Assembly: GCA_902806345.1 (NCBI GenBank)
Contig: CADCWF010000110.1
Span: 1 to 32,450, forward strand
Length of the DNA stretch: 32,450 bases
DNA from: an uncultured Thermomicrobiales bacterium
GTDB taxonomy: Bacteria; Chloroflexota; Chloroflexia; Thermomicrobiales; UBA6265
Direction of reading: 5' to 3'
Shown in pieces: positions 23,977-31,922 of the stretch; position 1 is the first letter of the stretch; the number at the start of each line of letters is the position of its first letter. The notes beneath the pieces were generated by a model that was given only the letters and a program-made list of their open reading frames with translations, ran no database searches and had not been told where the DNA came from. A program made the position numbers and the translations under genes.

Positions 23977-24281
23977 AGGAGGAACCAGGCGGCCAGCAGG
24001 CCGACGATCAGCAGCACCAGGAGCGGGGTGGCCGCGCCCATCCCCCAGGCGGCCCAGGCGAGGGCCGAGAGCACGACCAGGATCGACAGGGCGACGAGGT
24101 AACGGAACTCGCCGCGGGGGCCGAGGATGAACCGCTCCGACGCACCGAGCGGGTCGTCGGGCGGGGTCAGGTCGGCGCCGGAGAAGACCTGGCGCGCCTG
24201 CCGCGTTCGGGCGTAGCGCTCTTCGGCGGTGGGGCGCTCGGGGGCGCCCGGATCGTCGTCGTCCGCCGGCGTCATCGTCAC
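23973..24281 (-). CDS. Two-helix membrane protein of the cupin mini-operon
   Basis: A 102-residue protein of unknown function. The acidic, hydrophilic N-terminus (DDDDPGAPERPTAEERYARTR) is followed by a short soluble part and two helices (about 60-78 and 82-101), ending LLAAWFLL at the extreme C-terminus. It starts at GTG 24281, overlapping the previous stop by four bases, and its own stop overlaps the cupin start in the same way. Confidence 0.7.
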   Translation of the reverse strand: MTMTPADDDDPGAPERPTAEERYARTRQARQVFSGADLTPPDDPLGASERFILGPRGEFRYLVALSILVVLSALAWAAWGMGAATPLLVLLIVGLLAAWFLL

Positions 24282-24511
24282 CCCTCGACGGAAGAGGCCA
24301 CCCCCGGGTTGCTCCCGAGGTGCCGCCAGAGGGCGACGACGACGACCTTGACGATGCCCGCCCAGAACAGGAAGAGACCGACCAGGAGCAGGGTTGGGCT
24401 CAGCCAGCCGGCCACGGACGCGGCGGCGAGGGCAAGCCCGACGACGGTCATCAAGACGGAGACGAGGCGGATGTGGCGCACGGAGCCTCCCAGGTCGCGG
24501 CCCGCCGGCAC
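24278..24511 (-). CDS. Two-helix small membrane protein, first gene of the mini-operon
   Basis: A 77-residue protein with helices at about 14-35 (LVSVLMTVVGLALAAASVAGWL) and 39-62 (PTLLLVGLFLFWAGIVKVVVVAL), and a short polar tail. Unknown function. A start further in, at Met21, is possible, but the first helix would then be cut. The stop TGA lies inside the next start (GTGA at 24281-24278). Confidence 0.65.
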   Translation of the reverse strand: MPAGRDLGGSVRHIRLVSVLMTVVGLALAAASVAGWLSPTLLLVGLFLFWAGIVKVVVVALWRHLGSNPGVASSVEG

Positions 24512-24647
24512 GGTGGACCCGAGCGAATGCTAGCGGCCACGACGGGCCGCCGGCAAACCGTCCGCTGCAGCCGACGGAAGCGGGACGGAGCGGTGCCCGT
24601 TCGTGGTGGGTGGACCCAGGGAACCCCTAGGCCAGGTGCTTGGAGGG

Positions 24648-25151
24648 TCAGCCGGGGACGAACATCGGCACGTCCGCGTCGGCGTCCGTGACGAGCGGCT
24701 CCGGTTCCTTGCCGACGAGCCTGGCGACCGTGTCGGCGAGCTCGTTCATCTGCGGCTTCATGAACCCCATCGAGGTCCAGGCGACCGCGCCGTCCTTGTC
24801 GATCAGGAAGACGGTCGGCGTGGCCACCACGTCGTAGGCGAGCGTCACCGGGTAGTCGGGGCCTTCGATCAGGATCGGGATCGTGAGGTCGAGACGGCGG
24901 GCGAAGGAGCGCGTGACGTTGGCCGAATCCTGGGCGACGCCGAAGACCGTCAAGCCCGCCTCGCCGTAGCGGTCGGCCAACCGCTGGAGGAAGGGAAACG
25001 CCGTCTTGCTGGCCTGGCAGGAACTCTTGTAGACGCCGAGCACGAGCGGCCCTCGGGAAAGCGCCTCGCCAATGGCGTGGGCGTTCCCGTCCGCGTCGTC
25101 GAGCGTCATGCCTAATGCGGGCGCTTCGGCGCCCGTTCCGATCGTCGCCAC
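24648..25151 (-). CDS. TlpA/AhpC-like thioredoxin-fold protein with one active-site Cys
   Basis: A 167-residue redoxin-type protein, apparently cytoplasmic (no signal peptide). Features of the fold: LVLGVYKSSCQASKTAFPFL after the first strand, FGVAQDS, and the cis-Pro segment VVATPTVFLID. The usual CxxC is replaced by C45-x-x-S48 (CQAS), leaving one catalytic Cys, as in 1-Cys peroxiredoxins or mixed-disulfide reductases. Peroxide reduction or thiol exchange is likely, but the substrate is unknown. GTG 25151 follows GGGGGGACAACCG. It has its own promoter and lies 106 bases after the PLP-enzyme stop on the same strand. Confidence 0.85.
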   Translation of the reverse strand: MATIGTGAEAPALGMTLDDADGNAHAIGEALSRGPLVLGVYKSSCQASKTAFPFLQRLADRYGEAGLTVFGVAQDSANVTRSFARRLDLTIPILIEGPDYPVTLAYDVVATPTVFLIDKDGAVAWTSMGFMKPQMNELADTVARLVGKEPEPLVTDADADVPMFVPG

Positions 25152-25199
25152 CGGTTGTCCCCCCAGACCCTTCGCCGCGTCTGTCGGCCACTACCTGCG

Positions 25200-25228
25200 A
25201 TGCTAGACCGGTTGCGGTCCCGAGGCAA
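25200..25228 (-). promoter_or_regulatory. Promoter of the redoxin gene
   Basis: On the minus strand TTGCCT (25228-25223) and TAGCAT (25205-25200) lie exactly 17 bases apart, each matching 4 of 6 positions. The transcript would start near 25193, with a leader of about 42 bases. Confidence 0.5.
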
Positions 25229-25257
25229 GGCGCCCGCCCGATCCGCCCCGATCCGGA

Positions 25258-26427
25258 CTACCGAGCGGCCAGCACCAGGGCCGCGGTTTCGACCGCCGCC
25301 AGCCCCGCCGCTATGTCGCGCTCCAGGTCGACGCCGTCCTCGATCCCGACCGAGAGGCGGATCAGGTCGCGGCCGTGCCAGGGCCAGGCGAGGGTACCAA
25401 CATCGCCGAGGCTGACCGCGATGGTGCAGAGCGAGAGGGCGTTGAGGAACCGCCGGTTGGCCGCGCAGCCGTCGACCAGGGTGAACGAGACCATACCGCC
25501 GAAGCCGCGCCGGCCACCATCCAGCATCCTGCGGGCGACCGCGTGGCCTGGATGACCCTCCAAACCGGGGTAGTTCACCCGGGCGACGGCCGGGTGGGCG
25601 GCGAGTTGGCGGGCGACGGCAAGCGCGTTGGCGCCGTGCCGCTCCATCCGCAGCGGCAGGGTCTTGATCCCGGCTAGCAGCGTCCAGGCGGCGAACGGCG
25701 GCATCTGGCCGCCGAGCATCACCATCTTCTCGCGGATCGGCCCGACCACATCGCGGCGGCCGCAGACGAACCCGCCCTGCACCTGACCGTGGCCCGAGAG
25801 GTACTTCGTCGCGCTGTGGACCACGACATCGGCGCCGAGCGTGAGCGGGCGGAGGAGGGCGGGGGAGAGGAACGTGTTGTCGACCACCAGCAGCACGCCG
25901 CGGCGGCGGGCGATCTCGGCGATGGCGACGATGTCGGCAACCCTGAGCAGCGGGTTGGAGACGGGCTCGACGTAGATAGCCCGCGTCTCCGGCTCGAGCG
26001 CTGCCTCGATCGCCGCGGGGTCGGACGCGTCGACGAAGGTGGCTCGGCCACCGTAGGTCGGAAGGTCGCGGTCGAGGAGGGTGCGGGTCAGTTCGTAGAT
26101 CTCGTCCGAGGCGACGACGTGACCGCCGCCAGCCAGGAGGGCGAGGAGGGTGGCGCTGATGGCCGCCATGCCGGACGCCGTGGCCACCACGGTCTCCGCT
26201 TCCTCGAGGTCGGCCAGCTTGAGTTCGAGGCAGCGGACCGTCGGGTTGCCGCGCGGCGAGTAGGTGAAGCGGGGTGCCTCGCCGGCGCGCATCGCGTCCA
26301 CCTGCTCGGCGGAATGGAAGGCGTAGGTCACGTTCTGGTAGAGGGGCACCCCGTGGGCGCCGGTCGAGGGGTCGGGAGCCTCGCCGGCGTGGATGCACCG
26401 CGTCGCGAATCCGGATCGCTCGTCCAT
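25258..26427 (-). CDS. Cystathionine gamma-synthase/lyase family PLP enzyme
   Basis: A 389-residue cytoplasmic fold-type-I PLP enzyme of the Cys/Met metabolism family. The start FATRCIHAGE, tyrosine motif YSPRGNPT (substrate/PLP phosphate contacts), ASGMAAI, Asp183 (VVDNTF, pairs with the pyridine nitrogen), Lys208 (HSATKYLSGHG, Schiff base), and the C-terminal LIRLSVGIED all fit. Methionine gamma-lyases carry a Cys in a YGCT-like motif; here it is YELT (residues 111-114), which argues against classical MGL. Gamma-synthase, gamma-lyase or O-acetylhomoserine sulfhydrylase activity cannot be separated from sequence. ATG 26427 follows CAGGAGCGAC. Its role in methionine or cysteine metabolism fits with the sulfate genes at the left end. 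Confidence 0.9.
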   Translation of the reverse strand: MDERSGFATRCIHAGEAPDPSTGAHGVPLYQNVTYAFHSAEQVDAMRAGEAPRFTYSPRGNPTVRCLELKLADLEEAETVVATASGMAAISATLLALLAGGGHVVASDEIYELTRTLLDRDLPTYGGRATFVDASDPAAIEAALEPETRAIYVEPVSNPLLRVADIVAIAEIARRRGVLLVVDNTFLSPALLRPLTLGADVVVHSATKYLSGHGQVQGGFVCGRRDVVGPIREKMVMLGGQMPPFAAWTLLAGIKTLPLRMERHGANALAVARQLAAHPAVARVNYPGLEGHPGHAVARRMLDGGRRGFGGMVSFTLVDGCAANRRFLNALSLCTIAVSLGDVGTLAWPWHGRDLIRLSVGIEDGVDLERDIAAGLAAVETAALVLAAR

Positions 26428-26914
26428 GTCGCTCCTGCCGCGGCCGCGCCGCTTTGCCATCACCAGCGTCGATCCAGCCTTGGGTGAATCGGCGAAGCGT
26501 AGCGCATGACTGCGCGGCAGGGGTCGGCACGATGCCGGGCGTGGTCGGCTCCCGACCTGGCAAATGCTTCGGACCCGCCGTTGGACGCCTGAACCCGGCG
26601 CCCGAGCGCAGGACGGAGGAGAGCAAGCCTGACCGGCGGCCGAGCACCGTGGCGGTGCCGTCGCCGGCAACCAAGCGCCGCGCCGCTCGAAGCGTCGGCA
26701 GAGGTCGTCAACTTGGCGTTGGGATGCGGGGACGTGGTGCTGGCGGCCCAGGGCCAATCAGTAGGTCTTGGGGTGGCGCTCATCGGCTGTTGCCGATCGG
26801 TGCGACCGTTCTCAACTCCCGCGCGGGCCGTCGTGCGTTCGGTCCGGGATGCGATCGCTTGGCTAGGGAGCGCAGCTGCCGGCCGCTGCACCGTACTCTG
26901 CCCGGAACGGCAGC
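26428..26914. other. Intergenic region between Usp and the PLP enzyme
   Basis: About 490 bases without a supported gene; frames on either strand are Arg/Ala noise. I searched the minus strand for a SAM riboswitch and saw none. A weak 6-base hairpin (ATCGGC/GCCGAT, 26782-26797) could end the Usp transcript. Confidence 0.45.
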
Positions 26915-27868
26915 TCAAGACGGGGCGCCCTCGCCAGCACCCTGCCGGCCGGCGGCCGGGACGAGCATGACTGGGGCCGGGGCGAAGCGGATCAGCTCTT
27001 CGGCGACGCTACCCAGGAGCACACGCTGGATGCCGGCGCGGCCGTGGCTGGTGAGGACGACGAGGTCGCCCGCCTGGATGGCGCCGGCAATCGCCGCATA
27101 GGGCGATCCGACCCGGAGCTCGGTCGTCGCCGTCAGTCCCTCGCTGGTGAGCCGGGTGGTGGCCTCGGCGAGTGATTGCCGGGTCGCGGCTTCGACCTCG
27201 TCGTAGACCTGCTCGTAGAGCTCGCCCGAGATCGGCATCGCCGAGCCGGGGACGGCCATCGGGGTCATGCTCGCGACATCGACCGCGGTCAGCAGGTGGA
27301 GCGGCCAACCGTGGGCGTGGGCCAGCCCGGCCGCCACCGGCAACGCCTGCATCGCGGTCTCCGACCCGTCGAGGGGCAGGAGGAGACGGCGGAACACCGC
27401 CGGCGCCGACTGGGCTTCGGGATCCTCCGGCCGGACGATGAGCACCGGTACCGGGCTCTCCCGAGCAATGCGGTCGGCGACCCCCCCGAAGACCCAGCGG
27501 CCGACGGCGCCTCGGCCGTGGCTGGCGATGACGACCCCGCCGACTCCTAACGAGGCGACCGACGTCAGGATTGTCGCGGCCGGGTCACCGGCCGCTGTCA
27601 CCTGCTCGACGCCCGCCCTGCCGTCGAGGAGCTTCGCCGACCGCCCCAACTCCGCTCGTGCCGTCGCCTCGTTGTCGTGGGCCGTCTCCCCGCCGGAGCC
27701 GAGACGGTCGAGCACGCCCTCGAGGCCGCCTTTCGAGGCGATGACTCGGAAGAGGACGATCCTGGCGGCGGGCGCGGCAACCGCGACGGCGGCGGGGATA
27801 GCGTGGTCGGCCAGGGACGACCCGTCGAGCGGCACGAGCAGGGACTGAGTGACGGGCGGATGCTCCAT
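26915..27868 (-). CDS. Tandem universal stress protein (two Usp domains)
   Basis: A 317-residue cytoplasmic protein of two fused Usp domains (about 7-147 and 160-304). Both start with the strand-loop LLVPLDGS and end with an ATP-binding loop: SHGRGAVGRWVFGGVA at 116-131 keeps G-x2-G-x9-G, and SHGRAGIQRVLLGSVA at 274-289 has the same frame. ATP binding is thus likely in both. Proteins of this type help survival under starvation, oxidative and other stress. ATG 27868 follows GGAGCGCGACG; the frame extends upstream as noise. It is divergent from the DUF3618/HdeD pair. Confidence 0.93.
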   Translation of the reverse strand: MEHPPVTQSLLVPLDGSSLADHAIPAAVAVAAPAARIVLFRVIASKGGLEGVLDRLGSGGETAHDNEATARAELGRSAKLLDGRAGVEQVTAAGDPAATILTSVASLGVGGVVIASHGRGAVGRWVFGGVADRIARESPVPVLIVRPEDPEAQSAPAVFRRLLLPLDGSETAMQALPVAAGLAHAHGWPLHLLTAVDVASMTPMAVPGSAMPISGELYEQVYDEVEAATRQSLAEATTRLTSEGLTATTELRVGSPYAAIAGAIQAGDLVVLTSHGRAGIQRVLLGSVAEELIRFAPAPVMLVPAAGRQGAGEGAPS

Positions 27869-27957
27869 CGTCGCGCTCCTCGCCGCGAGCGATCCAGTGC
27901 CAGAGGTCGGCACCCGCCACTCTACCAAAGCCGCTCCGGGAGGATGCCGGCGGCGGC

Positions 27958-27985
27958 TGGACATCGCCGAAGTGCCCGCTAGAAT
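27958..27985 (+). promoter_or_regulatory. Promoter of the DUF3618-HdeD unit
   Basis: TGGACA (27958-27963, 5 of 6) and TAGAAT (27980-27985, 5 of 6) with a 16-base spacer; one of the best promoter matches in the window. The start would be near 27992. Confidence 0.55.
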
Positions 27986-28073
27986 GCAGGTGGATGAGGA
28001 TGAGAAGGCGTGACCGGACGGGGGTTGCCGTGGCACCCGCCGCCACCGGTCTGCACGGCCGGAGGAGGACCGC

Positions 28074-28418
28074 ATGGGCGACGAGACCAGGGGCAGCGGG
28101 ATGCCGCGATCGGCCGAGGACATCCAGCAGGCGATCGCCCGCATCCGCGGCGAGCTGACCCGTCTCAGCGGCGAGATCGAGCGGACCGCCACCGAGCAGT
28201 TCGAGCAGCGGAAGCCGGAGCTCCGCGGCTCGATGGACGACCTGGAGGCGGCCATCGACTCCCTGGCGACCAGGGCCAAGAGCCTCCTGGGCGACCTCAA
28301 GGCGAAGTTGGACGACGCCGGGGCCGAGGCGGGCGAGCGCGCCGACAGCGCCGGCAAGGGCGCGGCCGCCGACGGCGCGGGCGAGCGGGCCGACTCGGCG
28401 ACCTCCGAGACTCGTTAG
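28074..28418 (+). CDS. DUF3618-like coiled-coil protein
   Basis: A 114-residue, highly charged helical protein. SAEDIQQAIARIRGELTRLS (about 13-32) resembles the DUF3618 opening (R-x-x-E-x-I-x-x-x-I-x-x-x-R-x-E-L). A continuing coiled coil to about 80 and an Ala/Gly/Asp/Glu-rich tail follow. It lacks the transmembrane helix often found in DUF3618 proteins. ATG 28074 follows CGGAGGAGGACCGC. It lies 35 bases upstream of the HdeD-like gene and probably shares its transcript, so a membrane-stress role is inferred. Confidence 0.75.
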   Translation: MGDETRGSGMPRSAEDIQQAIARIRGELTRLSGEIERTATEQFEQRKPELRGSMDDLEAAIDSLATRAKSLLGDLKAKLDDAGAEAGERADSAGKGAAADGAGERADSATSETR

Positions 28419-28453
28419 CGACCGGCGGCCGAGAGCGAATCGGGGGGAGCAGC

Positions 28454-29026
28454 ATGGTTCCCGATACCCTGGCGCGCGACCTCGCGCGCAACTGGAAAGC
28501 GGTTCTGGTCCGCGGCGTTCTGGCGATCCTGTTCGGACTCGTCTTCCTCTTCGCGCCCCTCGAGTCCCTCGGGATCCTCGTTCTCGTCCTCGCCGCGTTC
28601 GCGATCGTGGACGGTGTCATGGCGCTCGTCGCCGGCGTCCGCAGCTCGAGCCCGTCCCGGAACCAAATGATCCTGGAGGGGGTGCTGGGCATCGTGGCCG
28701 GTTTTATCGCCTTCTTGTGGCCGGGTCTGGCGCTCATTACCGCCCTCTACCTCATCGCCGGTTGGGCGGTGGTGACCGGCATTATCCAGATCGTCCAGGC
28801 AATCAAGGTCCGGGAGGAGATCGACAACGAGTGGTGGTTGGTGCTCGGCGGCGCCGCGTCGGTCGTGTTCGGCGTCCTGATCGCCCTCCAGCCGGTCCTC
28901 GGGATCCTCACGGTCGGCTTCCTGATCGGCATCTACGCGCTGATCTTCGGGATCGCGATCGTCCTGCTGGCCCTCAAGCTGAGGGACCACGAGGGGCAGC
29001 CGACCCGAGCCGTGGCGGCCTCCTGA
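28454..29026 (+). CDS. HdeD-like membrane protein (DUF308)
   Basis: A 190-residue protein with six helices in three similar pairs, typical of the HdeD/DUF308 family: WKAVLVRGVLAILFGLVFLF, then VLAAFAIVDGVMALVAGV, a central LEGVLGIVAGFIAFLWPG, and LVLGGAASVVFGVLIALQP with a final long helix. The repeated G-[IV]-L-x-x-x-x-G-x-x-x-x-P pattern reflects internal duplication. HdeD is linked to acid resistance in E. coli; here only a general stress role is safe. ATG 28454 follows CGGGGGGAGCAGC. Confidence 0.9.
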   Translation: MVPDTLARDLARNWKAVLVRGVLAILFGLVFLFAPLESLGILVLVLAAFAIVDGVMALVAGVRSSSPSRNQMILEGVLGIVAGFIAFLWPGLALITALYLIAGWAVVTGIIQIVQAIKVREEIDNEWWLVLGGAASVVFGVLIALQPVLGILTVGFLIGIYALIFGIAIVLLALKLRDHEGQPTRAVAAS

Positions 29027-29048
29027 GGAGACCGTCCGCAGCGACCGC

Positions 29049-29097
29049 CAACACAGGGGAGGTCCACGCCGACACGACGTGGACCTCCCCTGTGTTG
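29049..29097 (+). terminator. Strong hairpin after the HdeD-like gene
   Basis: Perfect 20-base arms (29049-29068 and 29078-29097) surround a 9-base loop. The 3' arm ends in TGTGTTG. It begins 23 bases after the stop. Confidence 0.8.
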
Positions 29098-29562
29098 AGC
29101 TTCGGCACGGCGACTCAGCTTGCGCCCTGCTCGGTCACGCACCCGTGGTGCGGGCATCGAACGCCCGATACCGGAACAAGTTCGTCCATCGGAGCTACGG
29201 CATTTGAGGGATTGGTGCTTGGCGAGCGAAACCCTAGCCTCGTTTCGGTTCGCAGACGAAGGACGGCGATCGATAGCGGTCTGGCGTTGTGAAACCATCT
29301 CGCGCCAATCAGACGGTCGGCACGGTGGGCCTCGCGGTGAACTTGCCGGTGCCGCACCGTGGCCTTGCCCGTAGCCGCATCTCCGATCGCCCCGATCCCC
29401 CCGGCTCGACAGGAAGGTCCTCGCCCGGAGGAGGTTGGTCATAATCGAACACGTCCCGTCGACCGCTCTTCGATCCGCGCGAGCCCGAGGTTTCGGAGAC
29501 GGTGGTCGTTGGCGGCGCGCATCGGCAAGCCTGATCGAGGTAGTTCGCTCGACGTGCCGGGG
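29098..29562. other. Intergenic region before the DUF2071 gene
   Basis: About 465 bases of lower G+C with small overlapping frames on both strands that look non-coding. A -10-like CATAAT (29440-29445, 5 of 6) could belong to a promoter for the DUF2071 gene, though no good -35 sits at the right distance. Confidence 0.4.
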
Positions 29563-30363
29563 ATGCCGGTGGCCTGCCCGTTCCTGACCGCCGAATGGCG
29601 GGACGTCGTCCTGGTCAACTACCGGGTCGATCCGGAATTGCTCCGGCCCTTCCTGCCGCCCGGGAGCGACCTCGACACGCCCGATGCCGAGCCGGGGGTC
29701 CATCTCGTCTCGGTGGTCGCCTTCACCTTCGCCCGCACGCGGGTATTCGGCGTCCCGCTGCCGACCGCTCAGCGGTTCGGCGAGGTCAACGTCCGGTTCT
29801 ACGTCCGCCGCGGCCCGATGCGGGCGACCGTCTTTCTGCGCGAGTTCGTGCCCTCGCCCCTGGTCGTCGTCGGCGCCCGGTGGCTCTACCGCCAGCCCTA
29901 CGCCCTCGCTCGGATTGACCACCTCGTGGAACGATCTGGCGGCGAGGTGGTCGTGCGGACCCGCTTCGCCCGGGGCCGGGTCGGGGGTGAGATCACCCTT
30001 CGCGCGGCCAACGAGCCGGCGGTGCCGCCACCGGACTCGGTCGAGCACTTCCTGAAGGAGCACTACTGGGGGTTCGACCGCGACTGGCGCGGGCGGTCGT
30101 TCCGCTACCGGGTCGACCATCCCGTCTGGCGGACCTACCCGGTCGTCGCCGCCGATGTCGGCCTCGATCCGGGTAAGCTCCTCGGCGGCGTCTGGGCTGC
30201 AGTCGATTGGGAGGCTAGCCGGGTTTCGGTGCTGCTGGCCGAGGGATCTCGGGCCGTCGTCTCCACGCCCGAACCGCTGGTCAACCCCGACCTGATCGGG
30301 CTGGTGGATCCGGGCCAACCGGCGGTTTCGGAGCGACGATCACGGGCGGATCTGGCCGGGTGA
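29563..30363 (+). CDS. DUF2071 (YqjF-like) protein
   Basis: A 266-residue cytoplasmic protein of a widespread family of unknown function. Hallmarks: PFLTAEWRDVVLVNYRVDPELLRPFLPPG at the start, LVSVVAFTF, NVRFYVRRG, and the middle FLREFVPSPLVVVGARWLYRQPY segment. The family fold resembles acetoacetate decarboxylase-like beta barrels, without a known catalytic role. ATG 29563 gives the family start; GTG 29554 is an alternative. Its 3' end overlaps the convergent XRE gene by 24 bases, so the two transcripts are antisense to each other there. Confidence 0.87.
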   Translation: MPVACPFLTAEWRDVVLVNYRVDPELLRPFLPPGSDLDTPDAEPGVHLVSVVAFTFARTRVFGVPLPTAQRFGEVNVRFYVRRGPMRATVFLREFVPSPLVVVGARWLYRQPYALARIDHLVERSGGEVVVRTRFARGRVGGEITLRAANEPAVPPPDSVEHFLKEHYWGFDRDWRGRSFRYRVDHPVWRTYPVVAADVGLDPGKLLGGVWAAVDWEASRVSVLLAEGSRAVVSTPEPLVNPDLIGLVDPGQPAVSERRSRADLAG

Positions 30364-30948
30364 TCGCGGGCCGTCGATCACGAGCAGGAACTCGCAGGGC
30401 TCGGCGGCGGGGTTCCGGAAGCCGTGCGGCACATCAGCCGGGAAGGCCGCCGAGTCGCCTGTACTCAGCCCGATCTCGATCTCTCCGATCCGCCCCACCA
30501 ACTCCCCCCGCATCACCGTGACGTGCTCCCTCGTCCCCGGTCGATGCGGCGGGAACTCGCCCGTCTCCCTACCAGGGGGCACGACGTACAGGACCACCTC
30601 GACCCCGGCCCGGCGCGGATTCGGGGACAGGAGCCGGCGTTCCACCCCTGAGTCTGGGTCGACCAGCACCGGCCGGTCGGGCGCCCGCAGGATCGAGACG
30701 ACGTCGTTCGGGCGGTCGCCCGGCGGACCGCTGAGCAGGTCCGAGACCGAGCAGCCCAACCCCTCCGCGATCTGGCAGAGCACCCGGATCGTCGGGCTCT
30801 TAGCTCCGCGCTCGACGTCGGAGAGCATCGCCCGGCTGACCCCGCTGCGGGCCGCGAGGCCGTCCAGCGTCAGGCCCAGGGTGAGCCGCCACTGGCGAAC
30901 GGCACCGCCGAGCCCGGAGGAGAGGTGGTCGGCGTCCATGCCCGCCAT
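30340..30948 (-). CDS. XRE-family regulator with C-terminal cupin
   Basis: A 202-residue transcription factor. A helix-turn-helix at about 15-73 (LTLDGLAARSGVSRAMLSDVERG) and a cupin_2 sensor domain at about 115-192, with His135, Glu141, His142 (PPHRPGTREH) and His175 as metal or ligand contacts. In this family the cupin binds a small metabolite and modulates repression, often of a neighbouring transporter or enzyme. It is divergent from an EamA transporter with 44 bases between start codons. ATG 30948 or ATG 30939 could be the start. Confidence 0.9.
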   Translation of the reverse strand: MAGMDADHLSSGLGGAVRQWRLTLGLTLDGLAARSGVSRAMLSDVERGAKSPTIRVLCQIAEGLGCSVSDLLSGPPGDRPNDVVSILRAPDRPVLVDPDSGVERRLLSPNPRRAGVEVVLYVVPPGRETGEFPPHRPGTREHVTVMRGELVGRIGEIEIGLSTGDSAAFPADVPHGFRNPAAEPCEFLLVIDGPRSPGQIRP

Positions 30949-30976
30949 TCTAGCGGCCCCCGGCTCTTCACCAATT

Positions 30977-30988
30977 CCGCTATAGTGG
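30977..30988. promoter_or_regulatory. Operator-like palindrome over the EamA -10
   Basis: CCGCTATAGTGG is symmetric at 10 of 12 positions (CC-x-CTATAG-x-GG). It covers TATAGT (30981-30986, 5 of 6 to TATAAT), the probable -10 of the EamA gene. The site lies in the short divergent gap, where the XRE-cupin regulator could block transcription. Confidence 0.5.
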
Positions 30989-30992
30989 AGAG

Positions 30993-31922
30993 ATGGCCGA
31001 TGCGACCGAACGTCTCAACGATCGAGGGAGGGAACCACTCGGCCTCGCCGCGGTCGGCGGTCGGGACGACACGCGCGGGCTGGTCTTCGGGCTGCTCGGG
31101 GTGCTCGCGTTCAGCTTCACCCTCCCGGCGACCCGGATCGCGGCGCCGGCGCTGGGCGGTGTGGTCGTCGGTCTCGGCCGCGCCGAGATCGCGGCGCTGC
31201 TCGCGGCCGTCCTCCTCCTGATCCGGCGGGAGCTGCCCCCACCGCGCCGGTGCTGGCCGGGCCTGGCGATCGTCGCCGGCGGCGTGGTCGTCGGGTTCCC
31301 GCTGCTGACCTCGTTCGCCCTCCGCCAGGTGCCGGCCGCCCACGGCGCCGTCGTCGTCGGGCTGCTGCCGGCAGCGACGGCCATCATGGCGGTGGTCCGC
31401 GCCGGCGAGCGGCCGTCCCCGTCGTTCTGGGGCGCGTCTGCCGCCGGGGTCGGCGCCGTCCTGGTCTTTGCCGCGGCCCAGGGAGCCGGCACCCCGCAAC
31501 CGGCCGACCTCCTCCTCCTCGCCGCGGTCGCGCTTGCGGGTTTGGGGTACGCCGAGGGCGGGCGCCTGGCGAGGGAACTGGGCGGGTGGAGGGTCATCTG
31601 CTGGGCGCTGGTCCTGGCCGCCCCGTTCCTGCTACCGCCGGCCGCGATCGCGGTCGCCCGGGGCGGGGTCGCGGGCGACGGACGAGCCTGGGCCGCGTTC
31701 GCCTACGTCTCGGTCGTCAGCATGTTCCTCGGGTTCTTCGCCTGGTACCGCGGGCTCGCCCTCGGCGGCATCGCCCGGGTCGGCCAGGTCCAACTGATCC
31801 AGCCGGTGCTGACCCTGGCATGGGCGGTACTCCTGCTCGGGGAGACGGTCGACCTGCCGACGCTGATGGCGGCGCTGCTCGTCGTGGCCACAGTCGCGCT
31901 GGGCCGCCGGGCTCGCGCCTGA
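30993..31922 (+). CDS. EamA/DMT-family transporter
   Basis: A 309-residue membrane protein with about ten helices in two EamA repeats. Repeat 1 starts GLVFGLLGVLAFSFTLPATRIA and ends with a helix containing FALRQVPAAHGAVVVGLLP. Repeat 2 starts LLLLAAVALAGLGYAEGG and has FFAWYRGLALGGIARVGQVQLIQPVLTLAWAVLLLGE, the family signature. The family exports metabolites or amino acids; the substrate is unknown. ATG 30993 is only 6 bases after the predicted -10, so the mRNA may be leaderless. The divergent XRE-cupin protein is the likely regulator. Confidence 0.92.
   Translation: MADATERLNDRGREPLGLAAVGGRDDTRGLVFGLLGVLAFSFTLPATRIAAPALGGVVVGLGRAEIAALLAAVLLLIRRELPPPRRCWPGLAIVAGGVVVGFPLLTSFALRQVPAAHGAVVVGLLPAATAIMAVVRAGERPSPSFWGASAAGVGAVLVFAAAQGAGTPQPADLLLLAAVALAGLGYAEGGRLARELGGWRVICWALVLAAPFLLPPAAIAVARGGVAGDGRAWAAFAYVSVVSMFLGFFAWYRGLALGGIARVGQVQLIQPVLTLAWAVLLLGETVDLPTLMAALLVVATVALGRRARA

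Noticed and set aside
26428-26700. Possible SAM riboswitch upstream of the PLP enzyme
   Set aside because: None of the conserved SAM riboswitch cores was visible on the minus strand; a covariance-model search would settle it.
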